Under the pieces are notes generated by a model. That model searched no databases. It worked only from the letters and a program-made list of their open reading frames with translations, and was not told where the DNA came from. 64,000 nt of DNA from Onchocerca volvulus (taxonomy: Eukaryota > Nematoda > Chromadorea > Rhabditida > Onchocercidae): positions 4,183,561-4,247,560 of the forward strand of contig HG738139.1 in assembly GCA_000499405.2 (NCBI GenBank). The letters run 5' to 3'. Positions 14,401 through 28,100 of this stretch are shown in pieces (within the stretch, counting starts at the first letter, position 1; each line of letters opens with the position of its first letter). Made by a program: the position numbers and the translations under genes.

Positions 14401-17400
14401 TCAATTTATCGAATTATTTTTGCAAATAACTTTTACATCCAACATCCACTCATTTCATCCATTCACTCATTTCAATCATTTACAATCATCTTTTTCAGTT
14501 TTTTTTTTTTTTTTTTTTAAACTTTTTTTCATCAAAAAAAATTTTTTTTTTGCCTTTCTTTTCCTTCTTCTCGATTTTTTTTTGATTCAATGAGCATTTT
14601 TACAATACAAAATTTTTCATCGTTTCATTTGTCAACATCACTTCACGAATTTTACTTTTGTTCTATTTGAATAACAATTAAATCAAAAACAAAAAAAACA
14701 AAAAAATTTTTTTCGTACCATTTCATAAAGTAAATGATTTATTTGAATTTATTTGGACTGTTTTGATTTTATATAGTCATATTGAATGAAAAAAAATTGA
14801 ATTAATTGAACTGAATTGAATTGAATTGAATCAAAAATTGAATAACCAAAATATCATATATCAAGTATTCATTTATTCATTCATTTAGCCATTTTTCTTA
14901 AATATTAAATGGCATTGATAAATTTTGCTAATTTCTTTATGAAAGTGAATTATTTGTCAAAAAAAAAAAAAAAATGTTTCCATTGTTTTTGATAATATTT
15001 AAATATAATTACAAATATTATTAACAAATATTTGCAAACATTTCAATCAAATTTTCTTTAAAATTTAATTTTTAAACATAAAATGAAATAATTATCGAAT
15101 AATTTGTAAAATAAATATTCAATAATTGAAAGCATAAATCGAAAATTTTTTTAATAAATTGATATGGTTATGCATAATTAAGTAAAGAATAATGTATAAA
15201 TATATAATATTATTGCATAAATTGGTATTAAGATTGATATAATTGATCATTGAAAAGAATGAAATTTAGCCATAAAAGGGAAAAATGAAAAAAAGTAAAT
15301 GAAATTTAAAAAAAAAAAAAAATGAAATTTGGGCTTTGATCGAAATATTCTCTTAAAATACATTTAACAAACAAGTAATTAATGACAGTATTTTATTAAT
15401 TTATTTCGATCATTTTCATTCTTTTTTCTCCTGTTTCTTTTTTTTTAAATTTCATTTTTTTTTTTCTAAATTAAGATATTTTACGAAAAACGTTTATTAA
15501 TTTCATTTCCTTTATTACTTTCATTTTCTTTTCGCTTCTTACATACATTTACATTCTATCTCTTTTCCTTCTATTTATTTATTCTTTAAATTTATTAATT
15601 AATTATAATTTATTAATTAATCATTTTAACCACATTTAAGTTCTTTAAATATTGCTGTTGGATAATTAATCAAGCAAGAAACATTTTGATTTTTTTCAAA
15701 CAAATGCAGTATTTAATTTTTTATACTATTATAAACAAGTCTGCGATTATTATTATTAATATTTTTTTGGCAAACGATTTTTTGATATCTTCCATAACAC
15801 TAAATAAAAATTTGATCTCAAATATATTTCAGACTGCTTAATCTGCTTCAACTATTTGTTGCAAACTTATTTTAAAGCCTATTTTTAACTTTTTTTTAAT
15901 GATCTAAAATTTTAATTGCATTAATTTACATATCTTAAAATGATTTATTTCTGTTTTCTAATTCGAATGTTTCGGTAAAATCATTTTGAAGGAAAGAAAA
16001 GATCATTTTGGCATAATTAATTTGACTAATGAATTGTATTTTCTTCTGGATTAACGTACTGATTCATTTATAGATTCTCGTTTTTTTTTTTCTCCTTATC
16101 TTCCTAATACTTCAAACAAATATCAGAATTGATTTACATAATTCAAATCGTTAAATTTCGTTTTTCTACGATCATTTATTTAATTATTAAATCGGATAAG
16201 TGAATTCTAAAAGCATTATTATGATACAAAAATTCAATTATAGCAAATATATTTGATAATTACTGAGAAAAAGGAAGAATTCAGAATCTTCCTGCTTGAA
16301 AATACATTTTTTTTGGTATAATTAAATTTACTCGAATTTCATTTCTGATATGACGTGAATAAATTCACTTGAATTTAAAATACTTTCGTAATTTTTTGCT
16401 TTGAAAAAAAATTATTATTAATAAGAAAAAATATTATTAGCAACTTTTGGTTTGAAATATTTTGCAAATAATATTGCCACAAATGATTTTAAACATTTTC
16501 GAATTTGCTTTAGCTTTATAATAATAATAAAAATAATAATGATATGGCATTGAAATTGTATATTTTCACGATTAAAATTTAATTCTTTTATTGTAAAATT
16601 TTAATTATTTAAATTTAGATTTTTATTTTAAAGTTTCACTTTTAAAATTAATATTTCAATTCAAAAGCAAAGAAAAAAAGTGAATAATAGCATTATTACA
16701 ATTGGATGATTTTGCTATTTCAAACATTTCACAACATGTTTTCATTTTCATGAATCATTTTTTTTTCTACTTTTCAGCAAAAAAATAAAAGTATTCCATT
16801 TTTTAATTAATCATTTGCTGTATTATACAACTTTCAACCATACTTTCCTCCTTTATTCGTCTTTTCTCTCATTTTTCCTTTTTTTTTTTCTTTTTTTTTT
16901 TGTTGATTTCAAATTATTTTTTCACTTTAATTTCATTTTTTTCATTTTAATTTTTATTTTAACTTTTTTTACTCAAAATAATTTATTCCCAAAGTTATCA
17001 TTGCTAATGGTAAACTTGCTGTAAAATATTTTATATTACTTGTGCTTCATTTTACACGAACTATTTTACATTACTTGTGAAATATAAATTAATTTTTGTG
17101 ATAACATTATCAAATAATTATGATAATTTTGCATGAATTTTAATATTTTTCAATAAATTTCTGAAAATACAGCAAAACTTTCATATCATTTCGCTATGTA
17201 AAAACAAAAAAAAAACTATCAGCTTATCAGTCTCTCTTAAAACTGTTGTCAATTAGAAAAAGTCAAAAATTAATATTTTCGAAACCATACTAATAAAAAT
17301 TTTTATCAATTTTTCTTTTATTCATCTTATTTGAAAATTATACCAATAAAAAATATGCTACTGAAATGAATGGTAATGAATAAAAAATCAAAAAAAGAGA

Positions 17401-18890
17401 AGAAAAACGGGAACATTTTTTCTTTAATTTGTTATCACTTCTCTTATCAGCAACTTATCATCAACTTTTCAATTTCTCGAACTTTTTTTCAGATTTCATA
17501 TTGCTTATCGTATAGTAATTCGCTAATCTTTTTTTTTAATCGTAGAAGATAAAAATATTTTACTATCAATTTTTTTCATGTCAAACTTCATCAACTTATC
17601 ACTTTCTCGAAAATTTCTTTTTTTTTTTTCACATGATTAGATACTACAGATTGATACTTTTTAATTTTTAGAAAAAAAATTTGATTTCAAGAAAAAAATG
17701 AAAAAAAAATTAAAGTCAATCTTTTGGTCTTAAAAAACAAAAGTATCTTATAATTGTGCCACTGGTTTGGTTCCAGAAAAACGGAACTAAAACCGGTTCG
17801 TTTTCGTATTTCTTTCATTAATAACAATTATCAGCATATCTATAGCTATCATCAGTTCCATTAGAGTAAACATTTCTTTCAGTGTAATATTTCTTCAAAT
17901 AGTATGACTTTTAGACAATTTTCAGCAAAGGAAGTAAAATGAAATGAAAAAAGAAAAATTGAATACATAAATATCGAATTTATTCATTCTTATCATATTC
18001 TCTTATGAGCTTCTCCTTTTTTTCATATCATATCAATTATCATTCATCAATTTTTTTGTCATTTTCTCTTCGTCATCTTCTTTTTTTTTTAATATTTTTC
18101 CTTCATTCATTCTCAAAAATTAATCATGAATCATTTTTAAAATCAAGTTTCGTATTCCCTTTTTCTTTTTATTCCCTTATTTCCTCCTTCTTTTAATTTT
18201 TTTTTCCCTTTTTTGAAAACCAGAATAAGATATTCTTGAAATTTACTTATGTGATTTTTAAGGAAAAAAAAAATGAAAAGTGGAAAATTATTGGAAAGTT
18301 CATCATTTCTTTCAAATGATAATGAACAATTTTGCAGTAGAGAAATTGTATCACGTAGAAACTATTATTATTAGTAAATATTAATTAGTAAAATTTGCTT
18401 GCGAAAATTTTCGCTCTTTTTATTTGTCTTATCAATTAGTAGTTAAAAAAAGTAATGCTGATAATATTTCCATCGATTATTTTATCAATAATATTTCATT
18501 CCAAATATCTGAGACGTTTATAATAATATAGATATATATAGTATATAATAGTATATGTAAATATCTATCGATGTTTTGCTGTGATAAACTTATACATAAA
18601 AAAATTAAAAACTTAAAATAACAAAATTTTATTTTATTTTTTCGCTTTATCTGATTAGATCATTCTGATGATTGATCGATTATTTCCATTTGATAGTTAC
18701 TAGAATCTTTTTTTTTCTTAATTTTTTTTCATCTAATAGCTATTGAAATAAATTTCTGGTCATTTGATAGCTACTGTAATGAATCTAGTGATTGCTGAAG
18801 TTCAGTACTGAAATGTAAGTGAAGTGATAATTAGTGATAATGATGATAACAATTATCATTAGTTTTATAAATATAATTTTGTTATATTAT
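11422..18890. other. Gene-poor AT-rich intergenic region
   Basis: About 7.5 kb of poly-T, poly-A and ATT-rich sequence follows the TAA of the HTH gene. Several frames are open for 60-80 codons (for example 14044-14241 and 16815-17024), but they are Phe/Ser/Tyr runs with no splice structure or domain. I see nothing else I can support here apart from simple repeats such as GAATT-type tracts near 14805-14835. Confidence 0.6.
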
Positions 18891-18901
18891 CACTATTTCA
18901 G
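18891..18901 (+). promoter_or_regulatory. Candidate 3' splice/trans-splice acceptor upstream of the 18962 start
   Basis: A pyrimidine-rich acceptor (CACTATTTCAG) ends about 60 nt before the ATG at 18962, with no obvious donor upstream. In nematodes such sites commonly receive a spliced leader. That role is inferred; an ordinary 5' UTR intron is equally possible. Confidence 0.3.
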
Positions 18902-18961
18902 GTATGCCAAAATTATTGTAATTTCATAAAATAGTAATTAATAACTGATAAATTCGTGACA

Positions 18962-21900
18962 ATGACCACAGCAGAAATGATGAATGTTGTGTTATTATCA
19001 TGTGGTCGTAACAAACGATGGAAGCGAAACAGTATCGTGTTATTCGATTATGATAATAATGCGGCAGATGGTGGTACGTTCTGAATTTTTGTTTTATTGA
19101 TTAATTAATTAATTAATTAATTAATTAATTAATACCTAAATTTGTCTCTATCAAATATAAATTATAAGCATATTGTGGCTTACTAAATTTGAGTACTGTA
19201 ATAATTGTTTTTTGAATTACTATATTTGTCTATTGTAATTTATCTTTTTCTTTTTTGATAATTTGATGAATTATTATTAGTCTCAAAAATGAATAACGAT
19301 ATTTTTTTCTTGTAGATATATTTATATGAATTGAAATTAAATTTTTGGGAAAATACGCAAAAATTTTGCTACAAGCAAATTTATCTTCTTTCTAGATCTT
19401 ATCATGAATTCAATTTTGGAAAATTCTTACCAGAATTGTACTTTTCTTTTTCAATATTTTTATAGTTTAGAGTTTATTTATTGAGACAATTTAAAAAAAA
19501 ATAAATTGAAATTTATTGAATTTTATTGATAAGTTGTTAATTAGACAGTAAAATTTGGTGAATTTCTCATAATTTCCCTAATTTAAATCATTTCCATTGA
19601 AATTTTTACCAATCATTATAATCATTAATATCATTTCTACTTAGTTCTTTCATTTACAAATATTGATGCTACTAGCTATTTTAAAATTCAAAATAGATAT
19701 TTATTCACAAGAAAAAAAAATGATTAATCTATTTTCTAAAAATTATAAAATGAGAATGGAAAAATAGTAATTTTTCTGGAAAAATTTCATTTTCGACACA
19801 TCAAACCAGCAAATAGTTAGCAGCAAAAATCGTTCTTTATCTGAAAAGTTTTTTTCAATCTGCTTTTAAACGCCGATAAACTTCATTTGAAGCAGTTGAA
19901 ATTCATTGATTTTTCCTTTCATTTTTGTTTTGTTACTTTGACTATGGTCTATTTCTTCTTTCGTAATGATAAATTACGTTTATATAAATTATTTAGAAAA
20001 TATTCGCAATTTTATTTGGGAAAATTGCAACTTTAATTTATTACAAATAGCTTGTTGAGATTTTAAAGATAATTGAAAAAATATTTTAAATTTTCGCAAT
20101 TTACACTATCATTTCTAGGTACATTTTGTATAGTGCTTTTTTCCATAACTTTCCAATAAATTACTCAATCTTTTTGAAACTTTTTGAATAAAATACAATT
20201 TTAAAATTTCTTGCAATTCAATCTTAAAAATCAATATTCTGGAAAATAGATAAAATTTTTCCATTAATTTTTTTCTTCATTTCTAAATTTGATAATTTTT
20301 TGCATGTAATTTAAATGAGATTTTATTTTAGAATTCAAGCAAATGATTGTAGTTATTAACAAAGAATTGGTTTCATTGAAAAGTTTATAAAATAAAAAAA
20401 TTTTTTTTTAATTTGCTGAAAGATCGTTTCATTCAAGTTATTCACATTTGATGTCATACGAATTAATCTTTGATTTATGAGATTTTTCCTGTACAAACTT
20501 GTTTTTTCCTTTTTTTTCTTTTTTTTTAAAATATTTTTCGCACTACATTCAGTTCAGTTCTTTCATATCGATCCAATGATTGGATGACGTCTACATGCAA
20601 TTAATTCATTTAATTTTGAATTAATTAAATACTGAATTTTGGATGGATTAATTTTGGTATAAATTCTTTAAATTATCACACAAATCTTCATTTTTAGATA
20701 TAAAACGATATCAAATTCTTTCCTTTTCTTTATCTTTTCTCCTAATTTTTTTCAAATGCCTTTCAGTCATTTTGATCATATTTTAAATCAAATTTGAAAT
20801 AAAATTAAGTAATCGTTATCGAGCTGTACTTCATAACTATTACACAATTTTGTAATAAGACATATGCCTAAATTTTATTTTATTGATGTTTTCGAAATAT
20901 TATTCCAATTTTTGAAATTTTTAAAATTTTTAAAGAATTATAGTATTTTTTTCAAGTTTTAAAATAATTTCATTATTTTCCAGTGAATTAAAACTTAAAA
21001 TTCCCATTAATTTATTGGTAGCCTTTACAGCAAATTTGAAATTCTGAGTTTTTTTTTTTTTTTTTTTCTTACAATCAGTTTTTATATTTTCTTTGATTTC
21101 AGTAATTTGGGAGGGATTAAATTTGAAATTCCAAAATTTTTTATTGTAGCTTTCATGGACTATTTTCAAAATTACTGATTAGGTATCAATGAAATCACTA
21201 CTTGAAAGAGACAATTAAATGTCATAAAATAAAATTTTATGAATTGATACGATAGTAAACATTCATTTTATATTTGGAATGGCGTTGTTTTTCATTTCGA
21301 TTTATGATTCTTTGTTGTTTTGAATAAAAATAAAATTCAAAAATTTCTACCAGTTTCTCTTCTGTTTTGATTGGTTATCAAACGAATGAAAATAGAATTT
21401 AATCGATTTAAAATTAATACTTGCAATGATTGTCAAATAAGCTGAATATTTTTATCATAATGATTGAAATAATTTATTATATTGAGTAATATTATTGATA
21501 TTGAATTTAGTCAAATTAAATGAAATAAATGATATTAATATTCAAAATTTTTCAAATTAAAATTAAAAAAAAAATAAATAACGAAATTGATTTATAGTTG
21601 AAGATAACAGTTCATTGCATTTATTAATGTTAAAATCATTGGAGCAAAAGAATATCAACGAACGGCGATTACCAGAAAATTGTCGTGATCGTTATGTGAT
21701 CAGACGATTGGCCAAATCATCTGATGGGTATATTGATTTTTGATTTAAATATACTTATCAATCGAATTATTCGTAAATAGCTAAATTTGAATTTTCATTT
21801 TTGACTAATTTTTATAGATTTTAATGAGAAATAAATTACAAATCAATAGAATAATGCATGGTTTGGTTTTATTTTTTTAGTTTTTTGGTTTACTATTCAT

Positions 21901-23650
21901 TTAATCAAACCATTTAGTCTTAGATTTTTGACCTTTAAATTTAATAAATTATTGATTTTTTAAACTTTTCCAATCATTTAATCAATCAGTTAATCTAAGG
22001 AAATCTTTCTATCATTTGAGAAATGAATAATTCATAAGAAAAGAAAAAAAACTTAGAGAATAAGTTTTCGATTGAAAGTTTAATCAATAAATTGTTATAG
22101 CATAACAACAGCAGATTTGGAATTATTACGAAAAACATTTATGGAACGATATGCTAATTGTAAAGATCATTCGGAAAAAATTTACGAATTGAAATGTACA
22201 ATTTGTGCTATAAATGAAATTAAAATTTGTTCGTATTTCTTTCTTTTTTTTAAATTTTTGATTTCAATATTTATTGATTTGTTTTCTGGAAAAAAAAAGT
22301 ATACTTTGATAGTTTTTAATGACAAAAACACTGATCCAAAGTATTTGTCATTAAACTTATCAAAATATTAGTAATAAAATTTAGAATTATGGAATTCACT
22401 ATTATATTAGGAAATTATTATTAGAAAATTAATTAGGAAATTTATTTCAAAAACTTATTTATACACATTTCTTATATCTCATATATAAATATCAATGTAC
22501 AGCTAAAATAAATTTTTTGCTGCAAACTGCAAACTGCAAACATGCAAACACGCAAACACGCTTGTGTAAACATGTAAAAGTACATGTTTCACATTAAAAT
22601 TTCTAGACGGCATTTATGCTCGACAATATAATTATTTTTTGCTATTTATAATGGATTAATTTGATAAAATGATTAAATTTTAAAATTTAAGGCTCACGTG
22701 ATCCTCAATGGTTAACTCAATATCAATATCTTTTAAATTGGTGTTATTGTCAAATAAGATTTATCAGTAATCCTGCAGAACGATTTCAATTATTTCTCGA
22801 AGTTAAAGTATTTCTTTTCTTTCTTATTACAAACGAAATTGATAACTTTTTTGTGTTCAATTATTCTTTTTATATCAATCGCTTATTCATTTATTTATTT
22901 GCTTATTTATTTTTTCATATAAATCATTAATAGCAAATTAAATTACATTCTATCTGATCATATAATTCGATTCAATTCAATTCAATCCAGTTCAATTCAA
23001 TAGAGCAACAAATTATGAAACATAGGGTGAAATATTCGAGCTGATATTACAAATTATGCAAATTTCAGGAAAAATATCGGAAAATGTTCGAATTGCTAAG
23101 AGATGTGGATGATGTTGATAAGCTATCATCATATCTTCATTGGTCACAATTATGCTATCAATATGCAGAACTTGTTGATCGAGAATCATTATCATGGTGT
23201 ATTGATGTAGTTATTAATGCTAAAAATGCATTATTTGGTAATTTGGTTATTACCTTTAATAAATTAATCAGTTTCATTTTAATTATGTTAATTTTTTATC
23301 AATTTCATATAGATTACTTTTCTATTTTATGTTTTCTTTAAAAATTTTCACAATATATCAATTTTGTATTTTAATTTAATCCTAAAAGAATGAGAGAATG
23401 AAATCTGAAACTTTTTTTTTCATGAATTATTTCAGTACCATCATCACGATCATCAACATTATCCAGTAAAACGGATAGTAGTGGATCATATCAATCATCA
23501 AGTAGTAGTAATGAACAAATGGAAAGTATAGGATTAGAAAATCAACGACGAATTAAAATAGCAACTATTGGATTAATTCAAAGTAATGTATTAAAAACTG
23601 AAAATGCATATGTTTGTTCTTTAAAAAGGCGATTAAAGGTAACTTTATAA
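18962..23650 (+). CDS. Unrecognised helical protein of about 289 residues (6 exons)
   Basis: Exons: 18962-19073, 21598-21727, 22101-22228, 22692-22807, 23069-23237, 23436-23650. All introns are GT-AG and phases agree throughout. The frame runs from MTTAEMMNVVLLSCGRNKR to RRLKVTL and a TAA at 23648-23650. Visible features are a Lys/Arg-rich N-terminus, a Cys pair in LKCTICAINEIKIC, a Trp/Tyr/Cys-rich helical segment (WLTQYQYLLNWCYCQIRF), long amphipathic helices (YRKMFELLRDVDDVDKL) and a Ser-rich linker before the end. I recognise no family. A good donor (AAG|GTAACT) sits at 23639, so the last exon may instead splice onward, possibly into the TRPC gene 8.3 kb downstream. However, phase 0 here does not match the phase needed at 31957 without another exon. 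It is probably a separate gene. Confidence 0.6.
19098..19132. repeat. TTAA tetranucleotide microsatellite
   Basis: About eight consecutive TTAA units lie inside the first intron of the gene at 18962-23650, just after its donor. Simple sequence only. Confidence 0.8.
22518..22562. repeat. Short GCAAAC tandem repeat
   Basis: About six imperfect 7-8-bp units of the form TGCAAAC(A/T) or CGCAAACA lie in an intron, followed by a short ACATGTAAAAGTACATGT near-palindrome. Confidence 0.6.
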
Positions 23651-24228
23651 AGGTAATTTCATCTCCAGCAATACTTTCCAATCAAGCAAAAAATCAATCA
23701 AAATAGAAATGCAACAAAATGTTTGCATAATATTATTATATATTCATAAATATTGTCATACCAAAAAGTTTGATCAAATAAGACAAAGTTTATTTCTCCA
23801 AACAAATCCATTTCTTTTTATATGCTTAATCAATGATCAGTTGAAGAATTTGTTAATTAAGCTATATTTGTATTTCTTTTATTTTATCGAATAAAAAATT
23901 TTTGTTTTAAGAGATTTTTTTTTTTAAAGAAATTTAAATTGCAAATATTTTACTTTTCTTTTTCAAAAAATTCATTCAATTAATGTTCATCCTTCACTTT
24001 TAAGTAGTAAAAGATGGCATAAATATGAACAGATACATTTAAGCAAAAAAAACTTGATAGTAGATTGAACTGAATGAATTTTTTGGTTCAAATTTCCTGG
24101 CATAAACTTATTTCATTTAAATCCAACTGTTTATTGGTAAATGAGAGGAAAAAAAAGTGATAATCGTGATAATCGATGGTAAATTGTGTGATTAATTTAA
24201 ATATAAATTTTATCAAATGGAAATTGCC

Positions 24229-24711
24229 GTCGAAAAAGTTGATTTGTAGCACGAACGAATCTCAAACTATCGAATTCTGCTGCAGCGGCAACAATAAAAT
24301 TGTCGGGAAATTTACTTGTGGCAAAATCTCAAACTTGGGTAATTAAACCGTTCATTACGAAACTTTGATAACATGACAATGAACATGACCATCACAAGAT
24401 CAGTCATATCAACAAAACAATTTAATGATGATATCAGAACAGAGACACTAAAACAATCCTTACTTTGTGATAACAACCCTTAAAAATGATTCTGTGCTCA
24501 GAACTCATCGAATTCATAGAGAGAGGACAATGAATAGAGTCTGATCTACAAGAAAGCGCCATTGTTAGCACAATGAAAGCGCGCCTTTATTGGCACGTGA
24601 TCTAGACTACAGTATTTGAATTATTGATTGCACATCAAAACAACAATTCAGAACGACAAAAATGATTGAATTAACTAATTGATAAAACGAAGTTTCTCGG
24701 AATTTCCGACA
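24229..24711. mobile_element. MITE-like element, copy 1 (about 480 bp)
   Basis: It starts CGTCGAAAAAGTTGATTTG and ends TCTCGGAATTTCCGACA. The ends are weak inverted repeats of about 8-10 bp (TGTCGAAAA / TTTTCGACA type). The interior matches copy 2 at 45034-45448 in order: TTGATTTGTAGCAC, AAACTTGGnTAATTAAACC, TCAGTnATATCAACAA, AGAGCGCGCCTTTATTGGC-like block, and TTTGAATTATTGATTGCA. Copy 1 carries an extra stretch of about 80 bp near its left end (about 24250-24330) with a CTGCTGCAGCGGCAACAA core. No transposase is encoded, so it is presumably non-autonomous. Confidence 0.6.
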
Positions 24712-24987
24712 AATGCTCTTCAATCTTAAAATTATTAATATTTTATTACTGATGAAATTTTAGAATATAAATTCTAAACAAGGAATTAGAAAAGTGAAGG
24801 GATTCTTTTCTTTGTTGGACAAATATTTGTCAGAAAAACTGTCACATTATATTAATCATTTAAGTTAAAATGAATGATAGATAGTGATAATAAGCATTAT
24901 GATTTATCTTAAATTTCAATCTTCCAAACATCCTAAATATTTCGAAATGGAACAGCTGTTAGAAAGTATTGAAATCAAAGCCTTTAT

Positions 24988-25128
24988 GTATGTATGTATG
25001 TGTTCTGTGTATGTGTATGTGTGTGTATGTGAATTTGTGTGTTTATGTGTGTGTATGTGAATTTGTGTATGTATGTGTTCTGTGCATGTATAAGTATGTG
25101 TGTATGTGTGTGTATGTATGCATGTACC
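24988..25128. repeat. TATG/TG microsatellite
   Basis: Interrupted TATG and TGTG units occur over about 140 bp, with a repeated GTGAATTTGTGTnTnTATGTG sub-motif. This makes long His/Thr or Cys/Val/Tyr open frames on the two strands, which are artefacts. Confidence 0.85.
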
Positions 25129-28100
25129 ATATGAGATATGGTAATATCGGGGTGCAATCATTTTACCGCACTATTTCTGAATTGTCAAATTCAGTTTCGT
25201 CTTCATTTCATTTATGCCTTAGAATAATTCAATTTCATTGTAGCAATTTTAGGATTTGTTAAATAAAATTGAATAAAAATTGGCACCGTATATTTATATT
25301 TCTAATGATTTTTGCTCTTTTTTTCAGCTTTTAAATTTTAATACTCAGTTTTTTTTTTTTTTTTTTTTTTGAATATCATTCGATATCAACTATATAATCA
25401 TTAAAAATGTAAATAGAATGTTTCAATTAAAATGTTCAGCGAAAAAATTTTTCATTAAAATTTTATAATTTATCGAAATTTTTTATTTGTCAAAAATTAA
25501 ATTAACAGAATTTCATAATAATTCATGGATTTTTTCTCTTTTTAACCAAATGTATGATTGAATTTTTTTTTGCATATTCGAATAATTATTTGTTTTAAAT
25601 TATTCATAATTTTTGTAAGAATTTAAAGATACTAATCAGTTTTTAATTTAATATTTAATATTTCCATCTATTGTTTAAGCTTTATCATGCGTCATCAATT
25701 GGAATTAATTTTTCAAACTTTGAAGAAATTAAAACATGTCAGCCAAACAAAGTATTCCTTTAAAAATAATAATGAACTTTACTTTATAATATTTGATTAT
25801 TAAAAAGTGCTAAAAATTACTAGAACTTGATAAATAAACAAATTCATTGTATGAACTGTATAACATATTTGTTTACTGTAATAAAGAAGCATTTCTAAAA
25901 AACTTTTTTATTCGAAAATTTCAAAAATTTCCAACATTTAATTAACTAATTATTATCCTTTCTTATCATATTTTGTTCGTTTCAATTAAAATCATCATTT
26001 CTATCAGATTGAGTGATATTTTTTGGCAATCTTAGTTTAAATATTTATTTTACCCTAAACCTCTTCCATACTAATTTGATGCAAAGCAACAAAACGATTT
26101 CACTCAAAAAAAAGTGAAAAATTTCACTAACCAAAAAACTAATGGATGAAAAGATTGGATGAAAAGATGCTTGGATGATAAATTAAGTATTTCAAGAAGT
26201 GCTTCTAACTTTGCATATTTTTATGTTCGCGTCTAACTAACCGAAAAACTGATGGGTGAAAAAATGTTTGGATGATAAGTTAGATTATAATAAATGAGCC
26301 TGAACTCATCTATCTGTTGATTATCTTTTTATCTCTCAGACTTCAAAATCTGCTATTTTGGTTGGTTTGGTCTCCTTTAACAATTTAATTTTCGATTGAA
26401 AGATAACATTTTGGCTTAATACAAGTTTATCATATCATTTACTTGGCTCAATCTTATCATTCTTGTTGGAAGAAGTGAAAGACATCAAAGGCATAATTTT
26501 TTTTTTTGTCTTTGAAATAAAATAAAATCAAAAAAGTAAAAGAACAAGAAACCATTTTTTTTGATCAATTTTTCAATTAATTTATCATATTTGGTTAATT
26601 TTTTCTTCAGATAAGTAGTGGGAATTTTTTTTTCGTAATTCATCTGATACTAATGATGAATCAGAATTTTGTTATTTACAAAAAAAAAAAAAGAAACGAA
26701 AGAAAGGCGATATCAATAGCATTTCAAAATTTGAACTTTAGTTTATGTCACTCAAACGATCAAACAAAAAAAAGAGAAATGTCAATCAAATGATGTGAAA
26801 ATATATATTTCATATTATTAGCATTATCACTGATAATTGTTTAAGAAAAATTTCTAAATAATTAATCGTTTAACTAGTAATTAAATAAGAAATAATACTA
26901 AAAATTTCTAATATCTTTTATTGATAATTGAATTGAAAAAAACATTTATCATTTTTGGTTCAATCTTTCGATATTTCATTGCCAATCGATTAATTTTGAT
27001 TGCTAATCATATCGAATCATCAAAATTTTTACTTTTATATCCGAGTTAATAATCTAAATGGTTTTTTTTTCTGATTACTTCAAGTTTATTTGCTTTTCTT
27101 CTGCTCCAAAGTATTCAAGAGCCAAGTAGCATATTTATTTGGTAAGTTAGGCTTGTAAATAATTCCTGTCACTTTTAACATGGCCAAGACTGATGATGGT
27201 TTGAAATTTCAAAGTTTATTGAAATTTTAAATTTCATAATAATTCCAATGGAACTTTGAATGCATCGATTTTTTTTTCCCTATGATTAGGTTTGTCTTTT
27301 TTTTTTCGACTTTAAAAATTATAATTTAAATGATCAATCAGTTATTTTGAGGTCAGAATGATCGTTCATTACTTTAACCAATCCCTTACTTCTTAATCAA
27401 CATCTAACTTTCTTGAAAGTGTTCCAATTAACTGCTTAAAAAAAAAAAAAAAAAAAAGTAATCGAAAAATTGATGAGAAAAGATGGAATAAAAGAGTTTG
27501 AAAAAATCTCAATTTGTCGTAACAAAGAAATCACAGAGGATTACTTTTAATCGTAATGCTGTTTTGCTAACGGATGTTAAAATTGAAATGAGATAAAAAT
27601 GAAAAAAAATGCGACAACTTTTCAAAGAAATAGCGAAAAGAAGATTATTTTCTGTTTTTTTTTTTTCTTTTACTTTAATCTTAACCATTTTTTAAGCATA
27701 CATTTTCAGAAAATACAAAGAATCTTTGAAAGAAAAAAAAGAGAGAGAAAGAAAAAGAAAAAGATAATCAAATATTGTTTGGAAATATTGTTTGAAAAGA
27801 TTGATTACTTACAATTTAAGATCTGAAAAGTTACAAATCTTTTCTTATTTCCTTTTTTCGTTTCTTTTTTGAGTCTGAAAATTTCCTGTAATAAAATGCA
27901 ACTCGACTGGCTAGATTTTCAGCAAAATTATTGTATATGAAGTAAATTTTTGGAGAGAATTTTGAAAATTAAACTTTTAAAATTATTGTAAACAATAATT
28001 TGTGATTTATTTTAAAACTAAAAGAATATATTTCCTTTATTTTTAAAACCATTACAAATGAAGTTTTTAAGAGATAAAAAATGCTTTACTGATTTGACAT

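Noticed and set aside
24245..24337. Exon-like open stretch with AG before and GT after (would encode SNSAAAATIKLSGNLLVAKS)
   Set aside because: It lies inside the MITE-like element. The open frame does not match the phase of the exon before it (23638), and the in-phase frame has a stop.
24916..25262. His/Thr/Tyr-rich and Cys/Val-rich open frames on the two strands
   Set aside because: Pure translation of the TATG microsatellite.
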